Shown in pieces: positions 8,568-16,856 of a stretch of 64,000 bases of DNA (position 1 is its first letter; the number at the start of each line of letters is the position of its first letter). A program made the position numbers and the translations under genes. The DNA comes from Williamsia faeni. GTDB lineage: Bacteria; Actinomycetota; Actinomycetes; Mycobacteriales; Mycobacteriaceae. Below the pieces are notes generated by a model. That model did no database searches. It saw nothing but the letters and a program-made list of their open reading frames with translations, and had not been told where the DNA came from. The stretch covers positions 1,147,099 through 1,211,098 of the forward strand of contig QJJF01000001.1 in NCBI GenBank assembly GCA_003202005.1, given 5' to 3'.

Positions 8568-10393
8568 CACTTGTCGAGCACCAGACCTTCCAGCTCGCCG
8601 GTGTCGCGCCAGGCCTGGAGCAGGTCGGACAGTTCATAGAATCCACCCCAGAAGGGCTCACCGAGGAACGACCGACCGTTCGGTTCGCCTTCGCTGTTGT
8701 AGTAGCCGGGCGTGCATTCGGACACGAAAGTGCTGTTGTCGACGGTGTTCTCCCGGATTGTCGAAATCCAGCCCTCTTCCGCTTCCGACGTCGGCTCGAC
8801 GAACGTGGCCCCGCGTTCCTGCGCCGCCTTGATGATGTACGCGATGTGGTCCGCTTGCTGTTCGAACATCAGTGTTGTCGATGCAGTGACACCGCCCTGG
8901 ATGAACCCGGTGGCGAAGTGGTTGGGGAAACCGTGCGCCATGATGCCATGCAAGGTACGAAAACCTTTGCCCCAGTGGTCGTATAGCGATGTACCTTCGC
9001 GACCGGCGAAGGGTTTGATGTCGAACTGGCGGTCGAGGGCGGTGGTGATCTCGAAGCCGCTGGCGAACACGATGCAGTCGAACTCGTGCTCGACGCCGCC
9101 GACGATGATGCCCTTCTCGGTGATGCGTTCGACGCCCTTTGTTTCCGATACGTCGACAAGCGTGACGTTGTCCCGGTTGAAGGTCGGCAGGTAGTCGTCG
9201 TTGAAGACCGGACGCTTACACATGTTGCGGTAGTAGGCCTTCAGGGTTTCCGCGGTCTCCGGGTCCTCGACGACCGCCTCGACGCGTTGGCGGAGGCGCT
9301 CCATCGCCCGATAGTCCTCGTCCTCCTTGAGCTCCATGAACCTCGCCGGATCGGCCAGCTCTGCCCAGGCACCTCTTTCCTCGATCTTTGCGGCCATGTT
9401 GCGGGCCACCTCGGTCCAGCCGTCGCAGATGAGATCGGGTTCGCCGGGGGAGTAGAACGAGAACGCGGCATTGTGGAAGTTGCGCTGCCTCGCAGCGCGC
9501 CAGCCCGGTTCGAGGCTCTTGACCCATTCGGGATCGGTCGTGGAATTGGCCCGCTCGAAGATGTACGACGGTGTCCGCTGGAAGACGGTCAGATGCTTCG
9601 CGCCTTTGGCCAGATGTGGGATCGCCTGGATCCCGCTCGATCCGGTGCCGATGACAGCGATCCTCTTGTCGGAGATCTTGTCGAGCCCGCCGTGCAGATC
9701 TCCGCCGGTGTAGTCGAAATCCCAACGGGCAGTGTGGAAGGTGTGGCCCTTGAACTCTGTGATCCCCGGGATGCCCGGAAGCTTCGGCCGGTTGTAGGGA
9801 CCCTGGGCCATGACCACGAAGCGGGCACGGATCTCGTCGCCCCGGTTGGTGCGGATTTGCCAGCGGTTGATGTCCTCATCCCATTGCAGCGACTGGATCA
9901 GGGTGTGGAAGATGGCGTTGTCGTAGAGACCGAAATGCTTTCCGATGCGCTGGGCGTGTTCGAAACACTCGTCGCCGTGGGAGAACTTCTCCTTCGGCAT
10001 GTAGCCGGTCTCTTCGAGCAGCGGAAGGTAGCAGTACGAATCCGAGTCGATCTGAATGCCGGGGTAGCGGTTCCAATACCAAACACCACCGAAGTCGCCG
10101 CCCAGTTCGATCATCCGAAAGTCGGTGACGCCGGCCTGCTGCAGTCGCTGCGCGGCAATGAGTCCACAGAAACCACCTCCGAGAATCACAACCTCGATGT
10201 CGGCAGTGATCGGTTCGCGGGGCTCGACCGGCATATGGGGGTCACCCTCATAGAACTGGGCGAAGTCGTTGTCGGCCTCCAGGTACTGCTGCTGTCCGTC
10301 GGGCCGGATGCGCTTGTCGCGCTCGAGCAGGTACTTCTCGCGAAGAGCTCGCTTGTCGACGTCGGGCGTCTGGGTGGGTGCACAGTTCTGCAT
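8567..10393 (-). CDS. Baeyer-Villiger type flavin monooxygenase
   Basis: The 608-residue product has an FAD motif GGGFCG (about 72-77), an NADPH motif GTGSSG (249-254), and between them the type I BVMO fingerprint FKGHTFHTARW (214-224). It inserts oxygen next to a ketone to give an ester or lactone, using NADPH and O2. It resembles the cyclohexanone/steroid monooxygenase branch with an extra N-terminal segment. The chosen ATG has AAAGGA at good spacing; a longer frame exists but lacks conserved sequence. The preceding gene is the Rieske oxygenase. Confidence 0.88.
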   Translation of the reverse strand: MQNCAPTQTPDVDKRALREKYLLERDKRIRPDGQQQYLEADNDFAQFYEGDPHMPVEPREPITADIEVVILGGGFCGLIAAQRLQQAGVTDFRMIELGGDFGGVWYWNRYPGIQIDSDSYCYLPLLEETGYMPKEKFSHGDECFEHAQRIGKHFGLYDNAIFHTLIQSLQWDEDINRWQIRTNRGDEIRARFVVMAQGPYNRPKLPGIPGITEFKGHTFHTARWDFDYTGGDLHGGLDKISDKRIAVIGTGSSGIQAIPHLAKGAKHLTVFQRTPSYIFERANSTTDPEWVKSLEPGWRAARQRNFHNAAFSFYSPGEPDLICDGWTEVARNMAAKIEERGAWAELADPARFMELKEDEDYRAMERLRQRVEAVVEDPETAETLKAYYRNMCKRPVFNDDYLPTFNRDNVTLVDVSETKGVERITEKGIIVGGVEHEFDCIVFASGFEITTALDRQFDIKPFAGREGTSLYDHWGKGFRTLHGIMAHGFPNHFATGFIQGGVTASTTLMFEQQADHIAYIIKAAQERGATFVEPTSEAEEGWISTIRENTVDNSTFVSECTPGYYNSEGEPNGRSFLGEPFWGGFYELSDLLQAWRDTGELEGLVLDK

Positions 10394-10449
10394 GGTGAGT
10401 CCTTTGGGGTCAGTGGTGGCGAAGTCTTGAAGTCGGGATGAGGTGTCGG

Positions 10450-11832
10450 TCAGCCGAGGTCTGTCGGCGCACCGGTACCCATGTACATCGCAAGGTTGTG
10501 GTGCAGATTCACGATGCTGCGCTCGCGATACGGATTCGGCTTGGGACCGGTGAAACCGCGTGCCTTCATGCCTTTCTGGACCGCAGACATGTTGTAGAAG
10601 TCTTGTGGCAGAACCGTTCTCCACGCCGCGTCATCTGCGGGGGTGTATTCCCATGTGGTCTCGGGCTCCTCGCCTTCCGGGAAGAGCTCGTAAACGGCGG
10701 CTTCGAAGATGCATTTGTCGGGGTCGTCGCCGTAGGGGCGGGCGCTGTAGCAGAGCATGTTGTTCAGCGCGTGTCCGATCTGGAAGTTGGGGAAGATCTG
10801 CCAGGCCGTGCCACTCTTGGCGATCACCTCGGGATCCACGGTTGGCCAGATCACGCCGCGGTTGGCATCGTCCTTCATGGCCGAATCGAGCCAGTGCCGC
10901 AGCACTTCTCCCGGCGGAGTCCCTTCGGGCAGTTCGTCGACCAGACGTGCGGCGGCGTCGACCAGCGTCCGGGTGGTGTTGGTATTCGCATTCTCCCACG
11001 TGAAGTTCTGCAACTCGGTGGTCGCGATCCGCACATCGGGACCGTCGGCGACGCGCAACTTCGCCTGATTTTCTTCCATACCCTTGGGTGCGTCATAACC
11101 GATGTTGCTGTGCCTGCCCTGGTATCGGGACCACCCGAGGAAACTGCCGAACTCCCGAAACTCGGGGTGTGTGTACGGCACGTGGTAGGTCTCCATGAAT
11201 GCTTCGAGAGCGACCTTCCAATTACAGTCGAAGACAAGCCATTTGCGCCACCGATAGCGCATGTTCTCGAGCTGGAACGGATCGAGGAGGCTCGCTGCGG
11301 GTTCGAGGTAACTCCGCAGCGGCTCGCAGTCGGGGTCCATGTTGATCCACACCCAGCCACCCCAGGTGTCGACCTGGACCGGCGTCAGTCGAGTCTTGTT
11401 CTCGGTCAAACCGGTTGGCCAGTCGGCCTTTTCGGCCGCCCAGGTGTTCTTGCCCTCGAGGTCGTAGGTCCATCCGTGGAATCCACAGACAAAGCTCCGG
11501 CAATTGCCACGGGCTTCATGTTCGCCGGGGGGTGTGTCGACCAGTCGCCGACCCCGGTGTGAGCAGACGTTGTGGTACGCGCTGATGCTGTCGGGTCCGG
11601 TGCGGGTGATGATGATCGAGTCATCAAGAATGTCGTAGGTGAGATAGTCGCCGACTTTGGCGATCTCTTCTACCCGGCCAACCTGTTGCCACACCTTGGA
11701 CCACAGCAATTCGCCTTCGGCTCGGGCATAGTCTTTCGAGATATACGCGTCGACGCCGATGGTGAGCGGGGTCGTAGCCGGCTCTCCTGTCGCATCAGGT
11801 GGTTTGTGGGCGCTTTCGACGGTGCTGGTCAT
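10450..11832 (-). CDS. Rieske non-heme iron ring-hydroxylating oxygenase, alpha subunit
   Basis: Rieske [2Fe-2S] ligands are C90-S-H92 and C116-G-F-H119. The catalytic domain has EAFMETYHVPYTHP with iron ligands His217 and His222. The length of 460 residues fits a terminal oxygenase large subunit. No small subunit, ferredoxin or reductase gene lies in the block, so electrons must come from elsewhere or the enzyme is an alpha-only type. The ATG has GGGAGA upstream. A longer frame is unlikely to be coding. Confidence 0.9.
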   Translation of the reverse strand: MTSTVESAHKPPDATGEPATTPLTIGVDAYISKDYARAEGELLWSKVWQQVGRVEEIAKVGDYLTYDILDDSIIITRTGPDSISAYHNVCSHRGRRLVDTPPGEHEARGNCRSFVCGFHGWTYDLEGKNTWAAEKADWPTGLTENKTRLTPVQVDTWGGWVWINMDPDCEPLRSYLEPAASLLDPFQLENMRYRWRKWLVFDCNWKVALEAFMETYHVPYTHPEFREFGSFLGWSRYQGRHSNIGYDAPKGMEENQAKLRVADGPDVRIATTELQNFTWENANTNTTRTLVDAAARLVDELPEGTPPGEVLRHWLDSAMKDDANRGVIWPTVDPEVIAKSGTAWQIFPNFQIGHALNNMLCYSARPYGDDPDKCIFEAAVYELFPEGEEPETTWEYTPADDAAWRTVLPQDFYNMSAVQKGMKARGFTGPKPNPYRERSIVNLHHNLAMYMGTGAPTDLG

Positions 11833-11922
11833 GGTAGTTCTCCCATGTGAAAAATGTTGCTCCAGTGGGTGATCAAGGCGCGGAACAGATTTGATGCCGA
11901 GGATTCGATGGTGGCGTGAGCA

Positions 11923-11955
11923 TCTTCGGGTCACACACAAGGCGTGACCCGAAGA
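11923..11955 (-). terminator. intra-operon hairpin with 12-bp perfect stem
   Basis: TCTTCGGGTCAC and GTGACCCGAAGA pair perfectly around a 9-base loop. It lies between the stop of the CMD-family gene and the Rieske gene on the leftward transcript. No U-tract follows. It may attenuate, partly terminate, or act as an RNA-processing/stabilising element inside the operon. Confidence 0.5.
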
Positions 11956-11966
11956 GCCTCGCCCTA

Positions 11967-12557
11967 CTACGCGCCCAACCGAATCTCGCCCTCGTCGAAG
12001 TGACTGAGAAGATCATCGTCGAGTTCGACCCCGAACGAGCGCAGCGCCATTGCAACCATCGCGTAGGTTCCGACAGTGAAGACGACGTCCATGAATTGCT
12101 TGTCATCGAACTCTGTGGAGAGCACTTTCCAGGTGCCATCCGTGATGATGCCGTTGTTGAGCAGCTCATCGGTCGCATCGAGGAGTGCGGATTCGAACGG
12201 TGACCACCCGGTTGCTGCGGATCCGAGCGCGATGTCGTCGATCTCTGAATCAGTGACTCCGGCCGAACGCGCCAGGAGAACATGCTGCGCATACTCATAC
12301 GCGCAGTTCCTCCGATTCGCGACCCGCAGGATCATGATCTCCCTATGCCGGATCGACAACGATGAACCGGCGAGCAGGTGTTGATTGAAGGTGATGAACG
12401 GCTTGGCCAGACCCGGGTATCGAGCCAGAGTGCCGAGTAGGTTGGCACCCTTGGGTCGGTCGTCGCTGTCGCTGGCCACCGACGAACGGAAGCCGGCGAA
12501 GAAGTCGGTGATCTCGGTGGACCATTCGTCGACGGGTAGCGGTGGAATTCGTGACAT
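11967..12557 (-). CDS. carboxymuconolactone decarboxylase / AhpD-like family protein
   Basis: The all-helical 196-residue protein has the CMD segment LSIRHREIMILRVANRRNCAYEYAQH (quoted here in two parts: LSIRHREIMILRVANR and NCAYEYAQH). The first Cys and the His of the usual CxxCxxH peroxidatic motif are present, but the second Cys position is not. It is therefore unlikely to be a classical AhpD peroxidase and may be a decarboxylase or structural family member. Its place in the catabolic operon points to substrate degradation. Confidence 0.75.
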   Translation of the reverse strand: MSRIPPLPVDEWSTEITDFFAGFRSSVASDSDDRPKGANLLGTLARYPGLAKPFITFNQHLLAGSSLSIRHREIMILRVANRRNCAYEYAQHVLLARSAGVTDSEIDDIALGSAATGWSPFESALLDATDELLNNGIITDGTWKVLSTEFDDKQFMDVVFTVGTYAMVAMALRSFGVELDDDLLSHFDEGEIRLGA

Positions 12558-12568
12558 GTCCTACCCTC

Positions 12569-13312
12569 CTAGGTGTTGCGTCCGCCGTTGACGCCGACCA
12601 GTTGTCCGGTGATGTAGCCCGCTTCGTCACTGGCCAAGAAGGAACACGCCGCGGCGATGTCCTCCGGAGTTCCGGCCCGACCCACCGGTGTCCGCTCGAT
12701 CTGCTGCTCCACAGATATCAGTCCCTGACTCTCGTGGTCCCGCATCATCGGAGTATCGATGAAGCCCGGTGGGATCGCGTTGACGGTTATCCCATACTTT
12801 GCGAACTCGAGCGCCAGCACCTTGGTCAGTCCGTTCACGGCTGACTTCGACGACACGTAAGCCGCCATTTGCGCCACACCACCATGCGTGCTCGACGAAG
12901 AGATGTTCACGATCCGGCCCCACCCGGCTTCGATCATGTGTGGAATGACGGCCTGGCAGCAGTCGAAGGTTCCGGTGAGATTGATCGCGTGCACCAGCTC
13001 CCACAAGTCCGGGGTCACCTCGAGGGTGGGTCCGGCGACGGTCTTCCCGGCACTGTTGACAAGAATCTGCGGTGCGCCGAGTCGGGTCTTCACCTCGTCG
13101 ATCCCCGCGTGGATTCCGGCTCGGTCGGTCACGTCGACCTGGACGCCGATTGCGCTTCCGCCGTCGGCCGTTATCTGTTCTGCAGCAGCTTTCGCGGATG
13201 CGCCGTCGCGATCAAAGAATGCGACAGCGTTACCGTCCGCGGCGAGACGACGCCCGATGGCGAGTCCGATGCCTGAACCGCCGCCCGTGACGACGGCAAC
13301 CCGCGGGCTCAT
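12569..13312 (-). CDS. SDR family oxidoreductase (FabG-like)
   Basis: The 247-residue classical SDR has TGGGSGIG, NSAG, catalytic Ser in NISSSSTHGG and YVSSK, and a VNGG end. It is likely an NAD(P)-dependent alcohol or 3-hydroxyacyl dehydrogenase. Its ATG overlaps the stop of a 25-codon ORF upstream (ATGA), and it lies 11 bp from the CMD-family gene, so it belongs to the same leftward operon. Confidence 0.85.
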   Translation of the reverse strand: MSPRVAVVTGGGSGIGLAIGRRLAADGNAVAFFDRDGASAKAAAEQITADGGSAIGVQVDVTDRAGIHAGIDEVKTRLGAPQILVNSAGKTVAGPTLEVTPDLWELVHAINLTGTFDCCQAVIPHMIEAGWGRIVNISSSSTHGGVAQMAAYVSSKSAVNGLTKVLALEFAKYGITVNAIPPGFIDTPMMRDHESQGLISVEQQIERTPVGRAGTPEDIAAACSFLASDEAGYITGQLVGVNGGRNT

Positions 13313-13386
13313 TTCGTGCCTCGGGCCGACGTGGACTGGCGGCGGGAACGGGTATCTGTGTGGTCGAACATCAGCGGCTCAGCCAT
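13309..13386 (-). CDS. possible 25-residue small ORF coupled to the SDR
   Basis: An ATG preceded by AGAGGAAA at 8-base spacing opens a 25-codon frame that ends in TGA overlapping the SDR ATG (ATGA). The peptide is MAEPLMFDHTDTRSRRQSTS followed by ARGTK. It is basic in its C-terminal half. Good ribosome-binding site and coupling support translation; it may be a leader that sets SDR expression or a real small protein. No family is recognised. Confidence 0.4.
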   Translation of the reverse strand: MAEPLMFDHTDTRSRRQSTSARGTK

Positions 13387-13445
13387 GGCTGGGGTTTCCT
13401 CTCGATTGCGGGTTGGGGTGCGTATCGCGTAAAAAACAGTCACTG

Positions 13446-15146
13446 TCAGCCTTCCGAGGCCCAGGTGGCGTATTCGGAATAGTTGGGCATCTCTTCGGAA
13501 TTGCCTTTCGGGTCGATCACCACGTGGATCACGCCGGGCCGGCCGCTCGCATATGCACGCTTGATGGCGGGACCGATCTCTTCTTCCTTTTCCACGTACT
13601 CGCCATAGCAGCCGAAGCCCTCTGCGACTTTGTCGAGACGGGTGTCTTGGCTCCAGTGACTGCCGGTCTCGCGCGAATCTTGGCCGAAGGTGCGTTTGTA
13701 GACGCCCACCTCCAGGCCCCAGGAGTAGTCGACTGCCACGACACAGACCAGCGGAAGGCCTAGGCGAGAGGCGGTTTCGAGTTCGGCGATGTGAAACAGG
13801 AATGCGGAATCACCGGTCACGAGCATCACGGGGCGCTTGCCGCCGTCGGCGACCGACGCACCGATCGCGTAGGGAAGACCGGTACCGAGGTGCCCGAAGT
13901 TCTGATTCCACATAACGTCGTGCGGCTTGGCCTGTGAATACGTCCAGCCGAAGATCGTGGTCGCACCACCGTCGCGGACCATGATGCCATCAGCGGGGAA
14001 TGCGCTTGTTGCTTCGACGCACAGACGTGCCGGATGTAAGGGGCTCTGGCCGGATGGAGCGGACTCGGCGAGTTCGGCGATCCGGGCGGCTTCGTCGGAG
14101 ATCCACTGTGTCAGTTCTTTTGTGGGTTTCCGCGGGGTGTCTTGGAGTGCATCGACGAGCTGCGGGACGATCGCCCGAAGGTCACCGACCAGCGGGACAT
14201 CGATCGGTCGGTTGACTCCGATTGCGGTCGGATCCTGTTCGACGAGAACCCATTTACGGTCGGCGTTATTCGCGGCCCAGTGCCGCCCGAGGCCGAAATG
14301 TACAGGCTCGCCGAGTTCGGTGCCGAGAGCCACGCACAGATCTGACCGGACAACGGCTTCGACCGAGGAGGGCGAGAACCCGTAAGGAAAGGTGCGGTCT
14401 TCAAGGCCCTCGATAAACGATGTGCCGCCGGAGGTTTGGATGACAGGACAAGCCATCAGGTCGGCAAGTGCGCGCACCGTGGCGGCCGCCCGAGCGGTGT
14501 GTACCCCATGGCCCACCAGCAGAACGGGGTTGTCAGCGGCACGGATCAGTTCCGCGGCCCTGGCGACCCCCTCGGCACTTGCCGCCTGGCCGACGATGCG
14601 GTAACTCTCGGGCGGGAGAGGTGCGGGAACATCCAGCTCTTCGAGAATCACGTTCGATGGGTACTCGATGTATACCGGACCTGGTGTACCGGAGACCGCT
14701 TTGCGTAGGGCCTCGCGGAAAATTTCGTCGGTCTGGTCGGCGTATTCGATGCTCGCGGCGTACTTGACGGAAGCTTCGACCAACGCAGTTTGCTGGACGA
14801 ACTGGATGCGGCCGCGACGAACACGTTGCTCGGTGATCCGGGCACGCTGTCCGCCGATGAAGACAACCGGCGAGTTCTCGACCTTCGCGCACATCATCGC
14901 GCCGGCCAGATTGGCGATGCCGGGGCCAAGAGTCCCGATGCACACCGCGGGCCGGCCGGTCATGCGCGACACGGCCTCGGCCATGAAACCGGCCGACTCT
15001 TCGTGGTGTGGCGCGACGACTTGCCATCCACGTTCTTCGGCGAGATGGAACATGTGGACGAAGTTGGGGTCCGGGATACCGAACAGTGTCCGGATGCCTT
15101 CGGCTTCGAGAAGATCGAGGATTCGTTCGTACACCTTCACTGACAT
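13446..15146 (-). CDS. thiamine pyrophosphate-dependent enzyme (acetolactate synthase / 2-hydroxyacyl-CoA lyase / decarboxylase family)
   Basis: The 566-residue protein has the N-terminal Pyr domain with conserved Glu49 in HHEESAGFMAEA, a middle TPP domain, and a C-terminal PP domain. The metal-binding motif reads GDSAF (445-449) and ends in AVDYSW rather than the usual GDG...NN, so the Asn ligand position appears as Asp. Reactions in this family break C-C bonds next to a carbonyl (2-oxoacids, 2-hydroxyacyl-CoA, cyclic 1,2-diones). The ATG has AAGGAAT upstream; an upstream frame of 15 codons is ignored. Confidence 0.8.
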   Translation of the reverse strand: MSVKVYERILDLLEAEGIRTLFGIPDPNFVHMFHLAEERGWQVVAPHHEESAGFMAEAVSRMTGRPAVCIGTLGPGIANLAGAMMCAKVENSPVVFIGGQRARITEQRVRRGRIQFVQQTALVEASVKYAASIEYADQTDEIFREALRKAVSGTPGPVYIEYPSNVILEELDVPAPLPPESYRIVGQAASAEGVARAAELIRAADNPVLLVGHGVHTARAAATVRALADLMACPVIQTSGGTSFIEGLEDRTFPYGFSPSSVEAVVRSDLCVALGTELGEPVHFGLGRHWAANNADRKWVLVEQDPTAIGVNRPIDVPLVGDLRAIVPQLVDALQDTPRKPTKELTQWISDEAARIAELAESAPSGQSPLHPARLCVEATSAFPADGIMVRDGGATTIFGWTYSQAKPHDVMWNQNFGHLGTGLPYAIGASVADGGKRPVMLVTGDSAFLFHIAELETASRLGLPLVCVVAVDYSWGLEVGVYKRTFGQDSRETGSHWSQDTRLDKVAEGFGCYGEYVEKEEEIGPAIKRAYASGRPGVIHVVIDPKGNSEEMPNYSEYATWASEG

Positions 15147-15198
15147 GGTAATTCCTTCATGTATCGACTTCTGGACCAGTTCCTTTGACATCCGGCGG

Positions 15199-16032
15199 TC
15201 AGCGAGTGATGGCAGCGCGGAACGACTCGTCCTTGAGGAACAGGGAAGTGTTGTCGGCGCCGAGGTGGTTCCACTTGAGATTCAGTCCACCGTCGACGAG
15301 CAGGGTCTGACCGGTGACGTAGGAAGACAGATCGGAGAGTAGGAACAGCGCTGCGCCGGCCTGCTCCTCCGGCCGAGCTTGGCGTCCGACGGTAATTGCG
15401 CGCCGGTCGCGATCGATGTCTTCGTCGACGTACGTGCCGGATGCCGGGGTTTCCGTGACACCAGGTGCGATGGCGTTGACCCGGATTCCATCAAGCGCGA
15501 GTTCCACCGCCATCGTGCGTGTGGCGGCGACGATGCCGGCCTTGGCAGTGCCGTAAGCGATATGAAAGGGCGCAGTGTTCATCCCGCTGATCGACGAGGT
15601 CGAGACGATTGAACCGGGCAGTCCCTGGGTCCGGAGCTCGGCAGCGACCGCCTGGCTCATGAAGAACATCGTTTCGAGGTTCTTGGCGAACAGCTCGCGC
15701 CAGGTCTCCCGGGTGACCCGCGTGGCGGGCATCCACGTTTCCGGGGCGGCACCACCGGCGACGTTCACGAGACCGTACAGGCGGCCCTCCGTGGTGGCCA
15801 CCTGGTCCATCACGACTGCGATGCCGTCGTCCGTGCCGATGTCAGACGACACCGGAACTACCGAAAGGCCTTCGGCCACCATGGGCTCGATGTAGGTATC
15901 GAGCTTCTCCTTGGATCGGCTCACGGCGATGACCGTGGCGCCGGCGCGGGCAACCGTACGGGTGACTGCGGTGCCGATTCCGCCGCCGGCCGCGCCGGCA
16001 ACGATGACGATTCGGCCGGTCAGGTCGATCAT
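15199..16032 (-). CDS. SDR family oxidoreductase
   Basis: The 277-residue SDR has GAAGGGIG at the cofactor loop, NVAGG, catalytic Ser in STSSISG and YGTAK. Tyr-x-x-x-Lys is intact. It is the first gene of the leftward catabolic operon, 250 bp downstream of operator copy 2. The frame extends 117 codons upstream, through the operator region, but those codons show no SDR sequence; the ATG at MIDLTGRIVIVAG is the family start. Confidence 0.82.
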   Translation of the reverse strand: MIDLTGRIVIVAGAAGGGIGTAVTRTVARAGATVIAVSRSKEKLDTYIEPMVAEGLSVVPVSSDIGTDDGIAVVMDQVATTEGRLYGLVNVAGGAAPETWMPATRVTRETWRELFAKNLETMFFMSQAVAAELRTQGLPGSIVSTSSISGMNTAPFHIAYGTAKAGIVAATRTMAVELALDGIRVNAIAPGVTETPASGTYVDEDIDRDRRAITVGRQARPEEQAGAALFLLSDLSSYVTGQTLLVDGGLNLKWNHLGADNTSLFLKDESFRAAITR

Positions 16033-16856
16033 GTTCTCGCTAATGGTCGGTCTCACTTTCCCAGGGGGCACAGTTCTGCGTTCACTTGCGCTTGGCAGAC
16101 AGTGCCTCTTTGCGATCCTGCGAACTCGCGGTGTGCGGTCCGCTGTTGCGTAATTCCGTTGCCACACAGGGCAATAGAAATGGCAGTTGGGGAACTGGCG
16201 TTCGAAATCAGGACGACGCGACCCGGAGTGTCCGTGTCTTGTCGACCGGTCGTGTATTCCGATGCGACGTTTCGACCGTATGTCAATCCTCACAAGGATT
16301 GCAAGGGTTGCTAATTTGCTTCCGATATGTGCAGAATGCATGTGATGGCGATCACCAAGCGAGATCTGACCGGGTTCCGTCACACGATAGGTGCGGTATC
16401 TCGGGCACTCCGGTTTCGCCTCGTTTTAGATGGTGCGGCTGGAGCCGGCCGTCTGAGTACGCCTGCTACATAACATCTTTAGGAGCGCCCAAGGACGATT
16501 TCGGCCTATTCACCCGGCGTTGAATGCGGCGCCGGTGGCCATCGGATAGACGGAACCGAGCTTGAGCTGGGCAACTCGACGCGGAATGCGCGGAGCGGGT
16601 TGTCTGTGAGGTATTGCGCTCATCCATCAAACGTCCGCCGACCCATTGTCGTGGACCGGGGAGCGCAGATACCTCGGCTGTTGGTGTCGAACCAGAATCG
16701 GTGTACGGGAACGTACTCGATCTGTCGCGCCACAGTGATCTACCTGGATAGGCACTCGGCCGCTCCGTGTGGGCGCGAGTGTGATTGCGGAGCGGGTCTG
16801 GATTGGTGCGAGCACATCGCAACCTGCCGACCGAAATGCAGACGATGGGAGAAAAA
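16033..16856. other. 824-bp divergent intergenic regulatory region
   Basis: No convincing gene is seen. It separates the leftward catabolic operon from the rightward ABC importer and holds operator copy 2 near its left third. The leftward leader is about 250 bases and the rightward leader about 550 bases, which is long. The frames crossing it have poor coding character. Confidence 0.6.
16284..16301. promoter_or_regulatory. operator-like palindrome, copy 2
   Basis: CAATCCTCACAAGGATTG has 7-bp arms and matches copy 1 at 15 of 18 bases. A leftward TTGACA (-35-like, 16286-16281) overlaps its left end and a rightward TTGCAA (16299-16304) overlaps its right end. A repressor bound here could block both directions. 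Confidence 0.7.

Noticed and set aside
9086-10441. 451-codon rightward frame opposite the Baeyer-Villiger gene
   Set aside because: It is a GC-driven antisense frame; the leftward strand carries complete FAD, NADPH and BVMO motifs.
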